64,000 bases of DNA from CALHRB01 sp964473465 (GTDB taxonomy: Bacteria > Bacteroidota > Ignavibacteria > Kapaibacteriales > UBA2268): positions 85,816-149,815 of the forward strand of contig CAYYPE010000007.1 of assembly GCA_964473465.1 (NCBI GenBank), written 5' to 3'. A program made the position numbers and the translations under genes. Under the pieces are notes generated by a model. It was not told the DNA's origin and ran no database searches. It was given only the letters and a program-made list of their open reading frames with translations. Every line of letters begins with the position of its first letter. The stretch's first letter is position 1. This document shows positions 1 through 9,301 of the stretch, piece by piece.

Positions 1-2790
1 GGAAATCTTGAAGAGATTATCATTCATTTTCACAAAGCAGGATACCATTTGATTTCACTTTCAGATTATCCTAACGAAAAGGTCAATAATGTGGAGTATA
101 TACTTAATTCTTCTAATGAAGACGAAAAGGAAAGGCTCTTTGGGGATATTTCAGGATTTTTCAGAAGATGGCTTTTTAATACTGAAAAAGATTTAAAAAA
201 TCCATATTTGTCAAAATTTATCAAAATCCTGATTGCAGAAAACCGAAAAGATGAAGTTAAAAATATTGCTAAGTTAGTAAAATATCTGATTAATTTTAAA
301 GGGTATAAACCATCAGAAATTTGCGTTTGCTCAAGGCAACCTGAACTATACTCTGGATTATTCAGAGAAATGTTCTCAAGATACAGGATACCCTCAAATG
401 TAACTGATAGATTTAATCTGGCTCAATCACCTGTCATTAATGCAATTTTAACAGTATTAGAAATTATCAGTAGCGGATTTAGGTTTGATGACGTATTCAA
501 AGCCCTTAATAGCCCTTATCTAAATTTTGAGACCGATGGAAAATCTGATAGAGTCAACAAAGGGAATCTATTAAATATTGCTGAGCAGCTTAGAATCAGA
601 GGGGGATATCTTTTTGGCAGAGAAAATGAATGGCTAAGAAAACTTGAAAACTCAAAACAATATTTAACAAATGCTATAAGCTATTCAAAAAACAAATCTT
701 TTGATGATCTTGAATTAACAAGATTGGAAAAAAGGTTTGAGGCGATTAAAAAAGCCTATGATGATTTTAATGTTATACTTAACTTATTAAAATTTAATAC
801 AAAAAAGTTATCAGCTGTTGATTTTCAAAAGACTGTAATTGAATTAATAAAAAAATTTAAAATCCTTGAAGCTATTGAACAGAATTATTTATCAATACTT
901 AAAGAAAATGATGATAAATTCTGGCAAAATGAATTGCTGGAACGATGCGAAAACGATGCAAAAGCTCTGAATAGATTATTAGAAATTCTCGACGAAATGA
1001 CTTATGTCATCAATGAATTAACACCAAATCTTTCGGCTTCAATAGATTTCTACATCGAAAAACTGAAAACTTCAATATTAACAACAAAATACCAGATTAG
1101 CGAAAAGCAAGGCTTTGGCGTAACCGTTACATCAATTGAACAAACAAGAGGCATTCCATTCAAAGTTATGATTCTTTGTGGTGCCATTGACGGCGAATTT
1201 TTATTAAAATATACACCAAATCAGTTTGTTGGAATAGAACTTCCTGATTCTGAAAAGAGGCACATTCACTCTGAAAGAATGCTTTTTTATCAATTTTTGA
1301 CTAATACCCCTGAATTCTTTGCTACTAATGAAAAATTAATTTATATTACTTATTTCAAAAATGATGACTCTGGGGAAAAAATTCGTTCTCCCTTTATTGA
1401 TGCACTTTTAAAAATCTCAACATTAAAAGAAGATGGCTGTATCATTGATTTAAGCGAATTCATTCAATCGAAAAATACCGCTGCGATTGATTCAAGCACC
1501 CATAACCACGATTATGAATGGCTAAGAACAATTTCTAACAATGATGAACTATATAATTATTTCTCAAAATCAGATTTTTCTGAAAAAGCCATTGAGATAC
1601 CTTCTAATAATCTCAATAATATTAACTATATAAAAAATTACTTACTAAAGTCTTCAGTAATCAATAATTCAAATGAAGAATCAGTATCAGACTTATCACA
1701 AAATGAATTGTTAGAATTTTCTAACAAGGATAAAATTTATTCAATAACAGAATTAGAAACTTACGCAGCCTGCCCTTTCAGATATTTTGTTAAGTATCCT
1801 CTTAATATTGAGGAACCAGAAATAATTGATTTTTCAATTTCACCCTTAGAAATTGGTAGTCTGCTGCATAATGTTCTTTATAAATTTTACAAAGAAATCC
1901 AATCGAATCAAATATTAAGTCCAGACGAACAAACAAAATATCAAAATATAGTTGTTTTCCTTCAAAGTATTGGATTTAATGTTACTCCAGTCATTCTATA
2001 TCCAGACAAAAAAGATTACTACCTGTCGGTGCTTTTACAGATAACAAATGAGGAGTTACAAAAAATCAGATTTGAACATCCATTCTATGATATAGAAATT
2101 GAAAATATTCTGGGCTTAACAAATAAACCGGGATATCTCGAAATGTGGTTAACTGCAGAGATAGAAAAACAACAGCAAAACTGGGAATTTCTCCCTGCTT
2201 TGTTTGAACTTTCGTTTGGAATAACGACTAAAGATCATTTTAGCCCTGTTCTGATTGACAATCATTTTAAATTGAAAGGGAAAATTGACCGTATTGAATT
2301 TGCTAATATTGATAATGCACTCTCCTTCATCATTACTGATTACAAAAGCAATCTAAATAATATTGCTTCTCTTAAAAAAATTCTTGACGGAGTTTCTTTT
2401 CAGATGCCACTATATCTGGTTGCAGCAAAAATTCTTTTTGAACTAACAAGCAATGAAGCTAAACCTTTTGGTGCTGTATATTATAACCTTAAACCTTTTT
2501 CAAAAAATAAAAAACCGGAATTTTTTAAATGTCTGATGATTCCTCCTTCAAACCCAATTAAAAAATTATTAGGCAAATCAAGAAATCAATATTTACAAAG
2601 TGATGATGAATTGAATGATGTGCTTAATAAATCTATAGAGCATGCAAAAAAATTAGTTGAAAATATTTCAAATTTTCAGTTCCCGCTTAATCCTCTTGAT
2701 TTAAAAGTTTGTAACAATTGTAATTACAAATCTGCTTGTCGAATTAAAGAAAAGAAAATAATCATGGATATTAGCGAGTCTGAAGAGTAA
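1..2790 (+). CDS. AddB-like PD-(D/E)XK Fe-S exonuclease subunit (5' partial)
   Basis: The frame is open from the first base, so the N-terminus lies outside the window; 929 residues are visible. The C-terminal third is an iron-sulphur RecB/AddB-type nuclease. It has a first cluster cysteine in YAACPFRYF (C591), GSLLH (H623), GKIDRIEF (D763), TDYKS (D780, K782), Q801 with Y805, and the closing CxxCxxxxxC cluster (C904, C907, C913). The middle keeps a UvrD-like VTSIEQTRG stretch near residue 378, but no Walker A is visible in the part shown. The family role is end processing of double-strand breaks together with an AddA helicase. No addA follows; the next gene is a cupin. I cannot tell whether addA lies upstream, so no gene symbol is given. 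The alternative is a stand-alone PD-(D/E)XK repair nuclease. Confidence 0.85.
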   Translation, partial: GNLEEIIIHFHKAGYHLISLSDYPNEKVNNVEYILNSSNEDEKERLFGDISGFFRRWLFNTEKDLKNPYLSKFIKILIAENRKDEVKNIAKLVKYLINFKGYKPSEICVCSRQPELYSGLFREMFSRYRIPSNVTDRFNLAQSPVINAILTVLEIISSGFRFDDVFKALNSPYLNFETDGKSDRVNKGNLLNIAEQLRIRGGYLFGRENEWLRKLENSKQYLTNAISYSKNKSFDDLELTRLEKRFEAIKKAYDDFNVILNLLKFNTKKLSAVDFQKTVIELIKKFKILEAIEQNYLSILKENDDKFWQNELLERCENDAKALNRLLEILDEMTYVINELTPNLSASIDFYIEKLKTSILTTKYQISEKQGFGVTVTSIEQTRGIPFKVMILCGAIDGEFLLKYTPNQFVGIELPDSEKRHIHSERMLFYQFLTNTPEFFATNEKLIYITYFKNDDSGEKIRSPFIDALLKISTLKEDGCIIDLSEFIQSKNTAAIDSSTHNHDYEWLRTISNNDELYNYFSKSDFSEKAIEIPSNNLNNINYIKNYLLKSSVINNSNEESVSDLSQNELLEFSNKDKIYSITELETYAACPFRYFVKYPLNIEEPEIIDFSISPLEIGSLLHNVLYKFYKEIQSNQILSPDEQTKYQNIVVFLQSIGFNVTPVILYPDKKDYYLSVLLQITNEELQKIRFEHPFYDIEIENILGLTNKPGYLEMWLTAEIEKQQQNWEFLPALFELSFGITTKDHFSPVLIDNHFKLKGKIDRIEFANIDNALSFIITDYKSNLNNIASLKKILDGVSFQMPLYLVAAKILFELTSNEAKPFGAVYYNLKPFSKNKKPEFFKCLMIPPSNPIKKLLGKSRNQYLQSDDELNDVLNKSIEHAKKLVENISNFQFPLNPLDLKVCNNCNYKSACRIKEKKIIMDISESEE

Positions 2791-2819
2791 AAAAATACTA
2801 TAAATGTAAAGGAGATTAA

Positions 2820-3086
2820 ATGGAAATCAAAATTGAAAAATTAACCGAATCCGAAATAACAGCCAGAGGCGTTAAAAGCTGGCCTATATGGACTAAAGAA
2901 GTATCTGAATTTGATTGGTATTATGATTCTCAAGAGCAATGTCTTTTTCTCGAAGGAAAAGTCATTGTTAAAACTAATCAGGGTGATTATGAAATAAACA
3001 AAGGTGATTTTGTTACTTTTCCTCAGGGCCTTGAATGCATCTGGAAAGTTATTGAACCAGTTAAAAAACACTATAAATTTGGATAA
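2820..3086 (+). CDS. Small cupin-fold protein (DUF861/EutQ-like)
   Basis: An 88-residue protein made almost entirely of one cupin barrel. The pattern GVKSWPIWTKEVSEFDWYYD, then FLEGKVIV, then NKGDFVTFPQGLECIWKV matches the DUF861 (cupin_3) family. The usual metal-binding histidines are largely absent in this family, and here too only one histidine (near the C-terminus) is seen. The substrate is unknown; members are usually annotated as ethanolamine- or ureidoglycine-related cupins without proof. The start is supported by a strong AAAGGAG at 2808-2814, five bases before the ATG. It sits 29 bases after the nuclease gene on the same strand and may be co-transcribed with it. Confidence 0.8.
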   Translation: MEIKIEKLTESEITARGVKSWPIWTKEVSEFDWYYDSQEQCLFLEGKVIVKTNQGDYEINKGDFVTFPQGLECIWKVIEPVKKHYKFG

Positions 3087-3098
3087 CCATAAAAATGC

Positions 3099-3121
3099 AT
3101 TATTCTTCGATTTAGAATAAT
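3099..3121. terminator. Candidate bidirectional terminator hairpin
   Basis: A perfect 8-bp inverted repeat (ATTATTCT / AGAATAAT) with a 7-base loop lies in the 45-base gap between the convergent cupin and Rieske genes. The stem is AT-rich and neither side has a clean U-run, so this is a weak call based mainly on position. Confidence 0.35.
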
Positions 3122-3131
3122 TATCAAAATA

Positions 3132-3635
3132 TTAATAAAAAAATTTCAATTTGTTTTCTTCAGGATAATATTCATTTTTTAATATTACAAGAGGCTGATT
3201 ATAATCAGGTTCAGAATCGGGAGGCTTCAGATTAACTCCCGTAAAATAATCATATTCTGAATAATGTTCAGCACACCAATGATTTTTTCCAACTTCTTCA
3301 TTAAGGATTATTTCTCCACCTTGATGGGGACAAATTGTGCTAAAAAGGATAAAGTCATCTTGGCTGCCTTTGTCTTTTCTTACGATAATTATATGACGAC
3401 CAGCTAATGGTTTACCAAAGGATTTGGATATAGCTCCGCCAATTTCGTTCAATTCAGGAAATAAAGATAAATCAACAATAAATTCTCTGATTCTATCTAC
3501 AACTGTTGGAATTGGTTTTTCCTGAATATATTCACATGATGAGAAAAAAGCTGGTGCACATGTAGAACATAATGATGCCCCAGCTAACAAAATCACTTTT
3601 TTCAAAAATTCTCGTCTTTCTTCTTCAGTTTTCAT
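3132..3635 (-). CDS. TAT-exported Rieske-type 2Fe-2S protein
   Basis: A 167-residue protein. Residues 5-13 (ERREFLKK) form a twin-arginine motif followed by a short hydrophobic stretch, and a cysteine at 34 could act as a lipobox (FFSSC), so a membrane-attached periplasmic location is likely. The Rieske ligands are visible as CPH (C102, H104) and CAEH (C121, H124). The spacing of about 16 residues between the boxes is normal for the fold, but the second box, WCAEHYSEYD, is not the classical CPCHGS and lacks the disulphide cysteine pair. It starts 16 bases after the stop of the cytochrome-porin gene, so the two are almost certainly one operon. A role in electron transfer to or from that partner is inferred. 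It does not look like a bc1-complex Rieske subunit, and no cytochrome b is nearby. Confidence 0.8.
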   Translation of the reverse strand: MKTEEERREFLKKVILLAGASLCSTCAPAFFSSCEYIQEKPIPTVVDRIREFIVDLSLFPELNEIGGAISKSFGKPLAGRHIIIVRKDKGSQDDFILFSTICPHQGGEIILNEEVGKNHWCAEHYSEYDYFTGVNLKPPDSEPDYNQPLVILKNEYYPEENKLKFFY

Positions 3636-3651
3636 AGCAATAGATTAATCT

Positions 3652-4851
3652 TTAGTAAAACAAATGTAATTGAAGGTAATACAATGCACCTTTGTATTGA
3701 GTAAATTCTCTTGGGATTTGTTCAGTATCAATCAGACGGAATTCTTGTTTCAACTCAATAAATGGCAGTATAAATATCTGAGAAGCAAAAACAAGTTGTT
3801 GAGATGTGTTTTTAATCTCTAAAGATTTAAAATCTGACTGGGCTTGTTCAGCCCTAATTTCCAGATATAAAGCATCAAAAACTTTAATATTCAGCATGCA
3901 GAGAAAATTGTTCAATGAGAAAATATCAGCTTTTTTCCCAGAACTATATTCGAATATCAGAGATACTCTTTTAAAAAAATTTATACCAAAAAAAGTATTA
4001 ATTAAGTAAAAATCTGCACTGTTTATAATCGAAGTACCAATATATGAATTTGTGAAATCTGACATTCCAATTGTTTCTGAAAGCAATGCCTTTAGAACAT
4101 AAGTAATATTGCTACTACCAGTCAGGCTGATTGGTCCTTCAATGGAATTTACCTTAACTTTTGAAAGATTTGAAGAATTGAATATTCCACCAGATAGATT
4201 AAATATCCATTCAGGAGTCGGGCTAAAAACATCCTTGTATAGTTCGATACCATAATCGGAAAAATCAACAGCAATAAGTGGATTAGCATAAACGTTATCG
4301 CTTGCTATAATTCTAATTAACATAGTGTGATCATCATATCTGACTCCAAAACCGGGTTGAAAATGACCTATTCTTACCTTCGGTGTTTCCGGAAACGGAT
4401 CCAAAACAATTCCAGCTGTCCAGCTCTGCTGTCCATGATTTTTATATGTTATATCGGCAAAATTATATCCACCTTCAAAATACAGCCAATCGGCTGCTTC
4501 ATAAGATCCATAGCCTGTTATCTGCTTAACAAAAAATCTTCTTTTCGATTCTGGTTTCAATGATCTTGACAATTGAGCTCTTATGTCTCCGCCAAAATAT
4601 AATTTCCCATCTAATGCAGAATTAGTTAGTCTGGTCATATCGAATAAATTTTCCAAACCAATCCATTCTGGCTTAATCAATGAATATTTACCTACTGTCC
4701 TCCATCCATTTTCATTCCTTAGTCCAGAACCAGACTCTGACAAATGACAATTAATGCACCTGTTTGCTGTTTGAAGAGCTATTTGGGGCGTTGAATTACA
4801 ATTATTTTTAAAAACTAAGAAACAAACAAGTAATAAAAAAATAGTTTTCAT
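3652..4851 (-). CDS. Fused monoheme cytochrome c / outer-membrane porin
   Basis: A 399-residue protein. After a signal peptide (about residues 1-20) comes a single c-type heme motif CINCH (32-36), followed by GSGLRNENGW. The remaining ~340 residues alternate polar and hydrophobic positions with many aromatic-ended strands and finish LHLFY, as expected of an outer-membrane beta-barrel. The layout (N-terminal CxxCH plus short LxNxxG segment, then a barrel of about 350 residues) is that of fused cytochrome-porins such as Cyc2. I see no sequence proof that this is Cyc2, and the family membership must be tested. It is the first gene of a two-gene operon with the Rieske protein. A terminator separates it from the PhoX-like gene upstream. 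Confidence 0.7.
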   Translation of the reverse strand: MKTIFLLLVCFLVFKNNCNSTPQIALQTANRCINCHLSESGSGLRNENGWRTVGKYSLIKPEWIGLENLFDMTRLTNSALDGKLYFGGDIRAQLSRSLKPESKRRFFVKQITGYGSYEAADWLYFEGGYNFADITYKNHGQQSWTAGIVLDPFPETPKVRIGHFQPGFGVRYDDHTMLIRIIASDNVYANPLIAVDFSDYGIELYKDVFSPTPEWIFNLSGGIFNSSNLSKVKVNSIEGPISLTGSSNITYVLKALLSETIGMSDFTNSYIGTSIINSADFYLINTFFGINFFKRVSLIFEYSSGKKADIFSLNNFLCMLNIKVFDALYLEIRAEQAQSDFKSLEIKNTSQQLVFASQIFILPFIELKQEFRLIDTEQIPREFTQYKGALYYLQLHLFY

Positions 4852-4857
4852 TATTTT

Positions 4858-4892
4858 AAAAAAAGGGCTAACCCCTAAACAGGATTAACCCT
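4858..4892 (-). terminator. Rho-independent terminator after the PhoX-like gene
   Basis: Read on the minus strand, an 8-bp stem (AGGGTTAA pairing with TTAGCCCT, one G-U) is followed by six U residues. It lies 33-67 bases past the PhoX-like stop codon and just before the cytochrome-porin start, so it separates two transcripts. Confidence 0.75.
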
Positions 4893-4924
4893 ATTAAATT
4901 AAATATCAATCATTTTACTAAAAA

Positions 4925-6355
4925 TTATCTTGGTAGTCCCTTTAAAATGACGATCAGACTTCCTTGGCTTTCGCTTGGCCTTAAAGTACCTTTGTCTGGA
5001 TTTTTATATTTATCACCAGTCCATCCATGTGGTTGAACTGATAGTAAGAAAACATCCGGAATTCCAATTAAGTCGGATATATCAATTAAAGCACCATATT
5101 CAGCACTTCCTTTTTTCGAATCTGCTTTGTCATATAAAGTTCCGGGATTATTAGGATTAGATTGGCCTCTGTAATGATCTATCTCACAGACAACTTTCAA
5201 TTCTTTTGTTGCAATATTATATTGATAAATATATGCATCATGAGTTTCACTGCCATAAGTATTTGGGTCTTCCTGAACATAAACATAATTTTTTGTTACG
5301 CAAATATTGTCTGGATTCTGGAATAAATTTGCAGGACCGGCTTTATCATCCCCGTCAAGAATGCACTCCAATTTTCCTTTTAAGGGGTCATTTGCGTCCA
5401 TAACAAGTTTATACACTCTGCCAGCAACAGTTCTTGAAGGATAATTTTTTTGACCGGTAGTGGTAAAGTAAACGTTTCTTCCATTTGCTCCTCCACCCTT
5501 TTGATAGTCTAAATCTTCCGTTCTACCAAATCTGATAGCCCCAAGAGCGGTACACTGAGCATTCAAATCTTCCTGAGAAATATCATTGATTTTTTTGAAT
5601 GTAACGTTAAAAGTTTGTCCGGTTTTCATATTTGTTTCCGAAGTGTCCCCGTCATCACGGCACATTGCATAGAGACTGCCATTATCAAGATCACCAACAG
5701 TATTGCTTACATAAAGAGCAACCTGACCACCGCCGGGACCTGAATCATCATCTCCGATAATGATAACTGTCTTCCCAGAATAAGCATCTTTTGGCAGAGG
5801 AACAGCATTTTCGAATGACCAGTGGCCTAAAGCCTTCAACCACTTAGGTTGTGTCAATGGTGCTGCATAAGGATTAAGGCCCAGAGCTTCGGATTTAGCA
5901 CTACTTTCTCCACAACTGATAAATAGTGGACCAAAGCCATGTTCAGATTGTGTTGCTAAAGTTGCTGAACAAAGTCTGTATTTGCCTAAATCAGAATTAA
6001 TAACATACTCACCTTTTACTGGCTTAAATGTTTTGTCAAGAGTTATTCTTGAAATTGAAAAATTATCTTCATGATTTACCAAAAATGTAAAAGTTCCATC
6101 ACTATTTTTTAATAAACCTGATCCGTCTGCTGAGCCACCAAAGATAAAACCCGGTGATTGTGGAAGAACATCATCGCTGGATAAAAGAGTGAATGCTTGT
6201 ATTCCCGGCATTAGATTTTTCAAGAATGTTGGGGTTGAAGAATATTGCTTAATAACTACTTCATTTTTAGTGTTATCAGTTGTTTCTTCACTACAACCAA
6301 TTAAAGCAATTATCAAAAAACTTGTTAAAATTAAAAATTGTACTTTTTTTAACAT
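4925..6355 (-). CDS. PhoX-like (DUF839) secreted lipoprotein
   Basis: A 476-residue lipoprotein: a signal peptide ends in IIALIGC with the acylated cysteine at 21, followed by an acidic, charged linker. The body matches the alkaline phosphatase PhoX / DUF839 beta-propeller family, with GGSADGSGLL, FLVNHED, RFGRTEDLDY (the conserved R-x-E-D segment) and FQNPDNICV. PhoX enzymes are Ca/Fe-dependent phosphatases active on phosphate monoesters; whether this divergent lipoprotein keeps that activity is not certain. The ATG is preceded by GGAG at 6361-6364. It has its own terminator downstream and is probably monocistronic. No Pho-box-like repeat was recognised upstream. Confidence 0.75.
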   Translation of the reverse strand: MLKKVQFLILTSFLIIALIGCSEETTDNTKNEVVIKQYSSTPTFLKNLMPGIQAFTLLSSDDVLPQSPGFIFGGSADGSGLLKNSDGTFTFLVNHEDNFSISRITLDKTFKPVKGEYVINSDLGKYRLCSATLATQSEHGFGPLFISCGESSAKSEALGLNPYAAPLTQPKWLKALGHWSFENAVPLPKDAYSGKTVIIIGDDDSGPGGGQVALYVSNTVGDLDNGSLYAMCRDDGDTSETNMKTGQTFNVTFKKINDISQEDLNAQCTALGAIRFGRTEDLDYQKGGGANGRNVYFTTTGQKNYPSRTVAGRVYKLVMDANDPLKGKLECILDGDDKAGPANLFQNPDNICVTKNYVYVQEDPNTYGSETHDAYIYQYNIATKELKVVCEIDHYRGQSNPNNPGTLYDKADSKKGSAEYGALIDISDLIGIPDVFLLSVQPHGWTGDKYKNPDKGTLRPSESQGSLIVILKGLPR

Positions 6356-6732
6356 AAATACTCCAAAATTTGTTTAATTAAAATGAACACATAAAACATT
6401 TCAAACTTAGATTTATATAGTTAAGTTTTAATAAATAATTTGTTGTTAACTGTGAATTATTAAAAAAACAACATATGATTTCAATTATATTTAAATCAAT
6501 TGTTTACATTATTTTATAAAAGAAATTGTATTAATTTTAAGTGAATTATTTAATTGATAATTCACATACTTGACAAATAATGATTTTTTCAGGTACTGAG
6601 CTTGAGAAAATTTGGGATGGATAAACGAAAAAATAGCTTATGGGTCGTTCTTTTGATAGATAAGCTTTCAATGAATTATATCAAGCTTCCTTTAAAAATA
6701 AAGGAACTGTCTTATTGTGACAGTAGCTTTTG
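6356..6732. other. Intergenic region between tRNA and PhoX-like gene
   Basis: About 377 very AT-rich bases. It should hold the PhoX-like promoter near 6365-6450 (minus strand), but no convincing promoter boxes were found. The only structured element is the hairpin at 6706-6724 next to the tRNA. No plausible small coding frame was seen on either strand. Confidence 0.6.
6706..6724 (-). terminator. Weak terminator-like hairpin after the tRNA
   Basis: A perfect 6-bp stem (ACTGTC / GACAGT) with a 7-base loop, nine bases past the tRNA 3' end. It is followed on the minus strand by the T-rich stretch TTCCTTTATTTTT. The short stem and interrupted U-run make the call tentative. Confidence 0.35.
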
Positions 6733-6806
6733 TGGGCCCTGAGGGACTTGAACCCCCAACCTACGGATTATGAGTCCGCCGCTCTAACCAGTTGAGCTAA
6801 GGGCCC
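6733..6806 (-). tRNA. tRNA with CAT anticodon, probably tRNA-Ile2 (lysidine type)
   Basis: A full 74-base cloverleaf on the minus strand: acceptor GGGCCCT/AGGGCCC, D arm GCTC-AACTGGTTA-GAGC, anticodon arm GCGGA-CTCATAA-TCCGT (anticodon CAT), 5-base variable loop, T arm GGGGG-TTCAAGT-CCCTC, discriminator A. CCA is not encoded. The GGGCCCTTAGCTCA start and the GGACTCATAATCC arm resemble bacterial tRNA-Ile2, whose C34 is converted to lysidine by TilS, more than elongator or initiator tRNA-Met. It lacks the mismatched first acceptor pair of an initiator. Met cannot be formally excluded. Confidence 0.93.
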
Positions 6807-6846
6807 CTTGAAATAAGATTGCAAAATTAACAAAAAAATATGAAAT

Positions 6847-7626
6847 TTAATAATTAAAAAGTCCTAAAAATAGACCAAATTGAACTGTGAAACCATTAGC
6901 GTCAATTTTATCAGGAACATTAGTTAGGTTCGCTGTCCTGTTAAAAGTCCAATCACCGCCGAAAGATAATGCATAACCAGCATTAGCTCTTATCATAAAG
7001 AAGGGTGTGAGAGCGTATTCAAAATTCACATTGGGTTGAACATAATAAAAATTACCTTCAGCTCTGTTTAAAAAATTTTGAATTTCCCCGATTGCTTTGA
7101 AGTTATCCCATGAAATTTCAGCTGGTGCCTGATAAACTTCGATTGTTCTTTTTCCCCAACCAAATGTAATTCCCGGAATCAAGGCTAATGATTTCATTAA
7201 TATTATGCCATAGTCAATCGAAATACCCTGAAAACTCAAAGAATAATCAACATATTTATTTAAATTGATTACTGTATCTTTCTTCTCAACTGTTTTGCTT
7301 CCCCCCATTCCTAAAAACCCAAGTCTGACATTGGGAATAATACCTATTGCTGTAAAACCTTGAACTCCCGAAAGAAAAACAGGTGATGAAAAAGCATCCT
7401 CAGGAAAGCTATATGTTTGCCCCAACAACTTTTTATTTAATTCATCAAAATTTACAAAAATAAAAGACCCAGTGTACCCCCCGCCAATAGCAAAATAAGG
7501 TGGTTTTTCTTCTTTTATTGTGGCAGACTCAAATTCAAGTTCATCTAATCTGTCATCCTGTGAAAAAACATTTCCATTGAAAAAAGCAAAGAATAATATT
7601 ACTAATAATGTTAAAAATACTTTCAT
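6847..7626 (-). CDS. Outer-membrane beta-barrel protein, function unknown
   Basis: About 259 residues. A signal peptide (MKVFLTLLVILFFAFF, ending near FSQ) is followed by an acidic segment (DDRLDELEFE) and then alternating strands rich in G, F and Y. Examples are IGGGYTG, IPNVRLGFLGMGG and MIRANAGYAL, and the protein ends in LFLGLFNY with an aromatic final residue. This is typical of a small barrel of perhaps 10-12 strands. The ATG at 7626 is chosen over the TTG 12 bases upstream because GAGG at 7632-7635 is correctly placed for it. It follows the TPR gene by about 110 bases on the same strand and lies 40 bases before the tRNA. No enzymatic or binding motif is visible. Confidence 0.7.
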   Translation of the reverse strand: MKVFLTLLVILFFAFFNGNVFSQDDRLDELEFESATIKEEKPPYFAIGGGYTGSFIFVNFDELNKKLLGQTYSFPEDAFSSPVFLSGVQGFTAIGIIPNVRLGFLGMGGSKTVEKKDTVINLNKYVDYSLSFQGISIDYGIILMKSLALIPGITFGWGKRTIEVYQAPAEISWDNFKAIGEIQNFLNRAEGNFYYVQPNVNFEYALTPFFMIRANAGYALSFGGDWTFNRTANLTNVPDKIDANGFTVQFGLFLGLFNY

Positions 7627-7736
7627 AATTTGCCTCAATTTATTTAATTAAAAAAAAAGCGTACTAAAAAAAATTAATTTACATCAATAGATTGAATAAA
7701 TCAAACAAAAATAGACTAAAACAAGAAGGTTGTATT

Positions 7737-9179
7737 TCAGGTTTTAAAATAGTTTAATAGTTTCTTTTCAAGCAAAAGATAATCTTTAGGTTTCAGTAAA
7801 TTCACGAATTCATATTGGTAATCCATCAATTTTTCCAAGTTCAACTCAATAGATTTAAAAATTAATTTCGAAACCATTTCTATGTCATTTAATTTTGCAA
7901 AAACTTTTGCAAGTTCAAAATAACCATCAGACCATTTTGGATTCAAATTAATAACTCTTTGGAAAGCAATTTTTGCATCTTTGAATTTCTCTAAATCGAA
8001 AAGGGTTAATCCATAATCAAACCAACAATCAATATGCTCAGGATTTAGTTCAATTGCTTTCCTATAGCAAGATAATGCTTGTTTTGGTTTATCAATCTGG
8101 TTCAATAGCTCAGCTTTAGCATACCAGAGTTCGGGATTTTTCTTATTTAATCTTATTGCAGAGTCATAATCATTTAAAGCTTTTTTGAACTGATTAGTTG
8201 ATTCATAACAAATTGCTCTGCCAAAGAAGAGTTGATAATTATCTGATTCTAACTCAATTGATTTAGTGAATAATCTTATAGCTTCGTTATAGTTGCCCAA
8301 ATCACCGTATAAGCTGGCAAGATTAAATAATGCATCTTGATCGTCAGGATATATTTTTAAAGCATTATTATAACACTCTGTTGCCTCTATCAATCTATCC
8401 AGACTGGAATAGCAATTCCCCAGATAATACCATGCAAAATATGATTTTTTATCAATTGCCAGAACAGTGTTAAAACATTCAATTGCTTTATTGAATTTAT
8501 TATGATTTGAATATGCAATACCTAAGTTAAGCCATAAACCAGAGTCAAAAGGATTTTTATTCAAAACAAGCTCATAATATTTTTCGGCGTTTGAATAATC
8601 TCCTTTGAAATAATAGCAGTAAGCAAGTTCAAGGTGTGATTTATACTGAAATTCATCACTTTCTAAGAGTTCCGAAAATATTTCTATAGCTTTTTCAAAC
8701 TCAAATAAAGATTCATAAATCAGACCTTTATTGAATATATACTCTTCGTTCTGAGGGTCGTAACTGAGTGCCAGATCAATATAATCGAGTGCTGAACGGG
8801 ATTTATCAGCATAAACTAAAGTAAAAGCTTTTTGATTCAATAGTTCCGAGTCTGTTGGATTTATAGACAGTGCTTTGTCAAGTGTATCAAGTGCCTGTTG
8901 GTATTTTTCTAAATTAACGAGTGCTATGCTCTTTTTTAATAGCGCTTCAGTTGAGAGAGGAGAAATTTCGAGCCACATCTCACAAAAATCAAGGGCTTCA
9001 TCAAATCTTTCTTTATCAAAACAATAATCAATAATCCCTTCAATCACATCCACACTTGGATAAATAAAATCATTCCTATCATCTTTTAATAAACTTTTAC
9101 GATACTCTCTGATTTTTCTTTCCATATCGTCAAAGTTTTTATTATCCGAATAATCTTCGTCGTAGTTGATATAACTCAT
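7737..9179 (-). CDS. TPR-repeat protein (12 tandem repeats)
   Basis: 480 residues with no signal peptide or membrane segment, so cytoplasmic. Residues about 50-455 form twelve back-to-back 34-residue TPR units; examples are ALDTLDKALSINP, AIECFNTVLAID and ALSCYRKAIELNP. The first ~45 residues are very acidic and charged (NYDEDYSDNKNFDDMERK). TPR superhelices bind peptides or protein partners; no catalytic domain is attached. It sits between the kinase-like gene (122 bases upstream) and the outer-membrane protein gene, all in the same direction, and may serve in the same signalling or envelope function. That is inference from position only. Confidence 0.9.
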   Translation of the reverse strand: MSYINYDEDYSDNKNFDDMERKIREYRKSLLKDDRNDFIYPSVDVIEGIIDYCFDKERFDEALDFCEMWLEISPLSTEALLKKSIALVNLEKYQQALDTLDKALSINPTDSELLNQKAFTLVYADKSRSALDYIDLALSYDPQNEEYIFNKGLIYESLFEFEKAIEIFSELLESDEFQYKSHLELAYCYYFKGDYSNAEKYYELVLNKNPFDSGLWLNLGIAYSNHNKFNKAIECFNTVLAIDKKSYFAWYYLGNCYSSLDRLIEATECYNNALKIYPDDQDALFNLASLYGDLGNYNEAIRLFTKSIELESDNYQLFFGRAICYESTNQFKKALNDYDSAIRLNKKNPELWYAKAELLNQIDKPKQALSCYRKAIELNPEHIDCWFDYGLTLFDLEKFKDAKIAFQRVINLNPKWSDGYFELAKVFAKLNDIEMVSKLIFKSIELNLEKLMDYQYEFVNLLKPKDYLLLEKKLLNYFKT

Positions 9180-9301
9180 TTCTAAAAAAATTTTTTATGA
9201 AAATCTATACAACTTTGTGATTTTTTTTGAAATAAGCAAAAAAACTTTTCCTCAATTCCTTTTCTGAAATTGATTCAAAGAATCATCACAAAAATTAAAA
9301 A

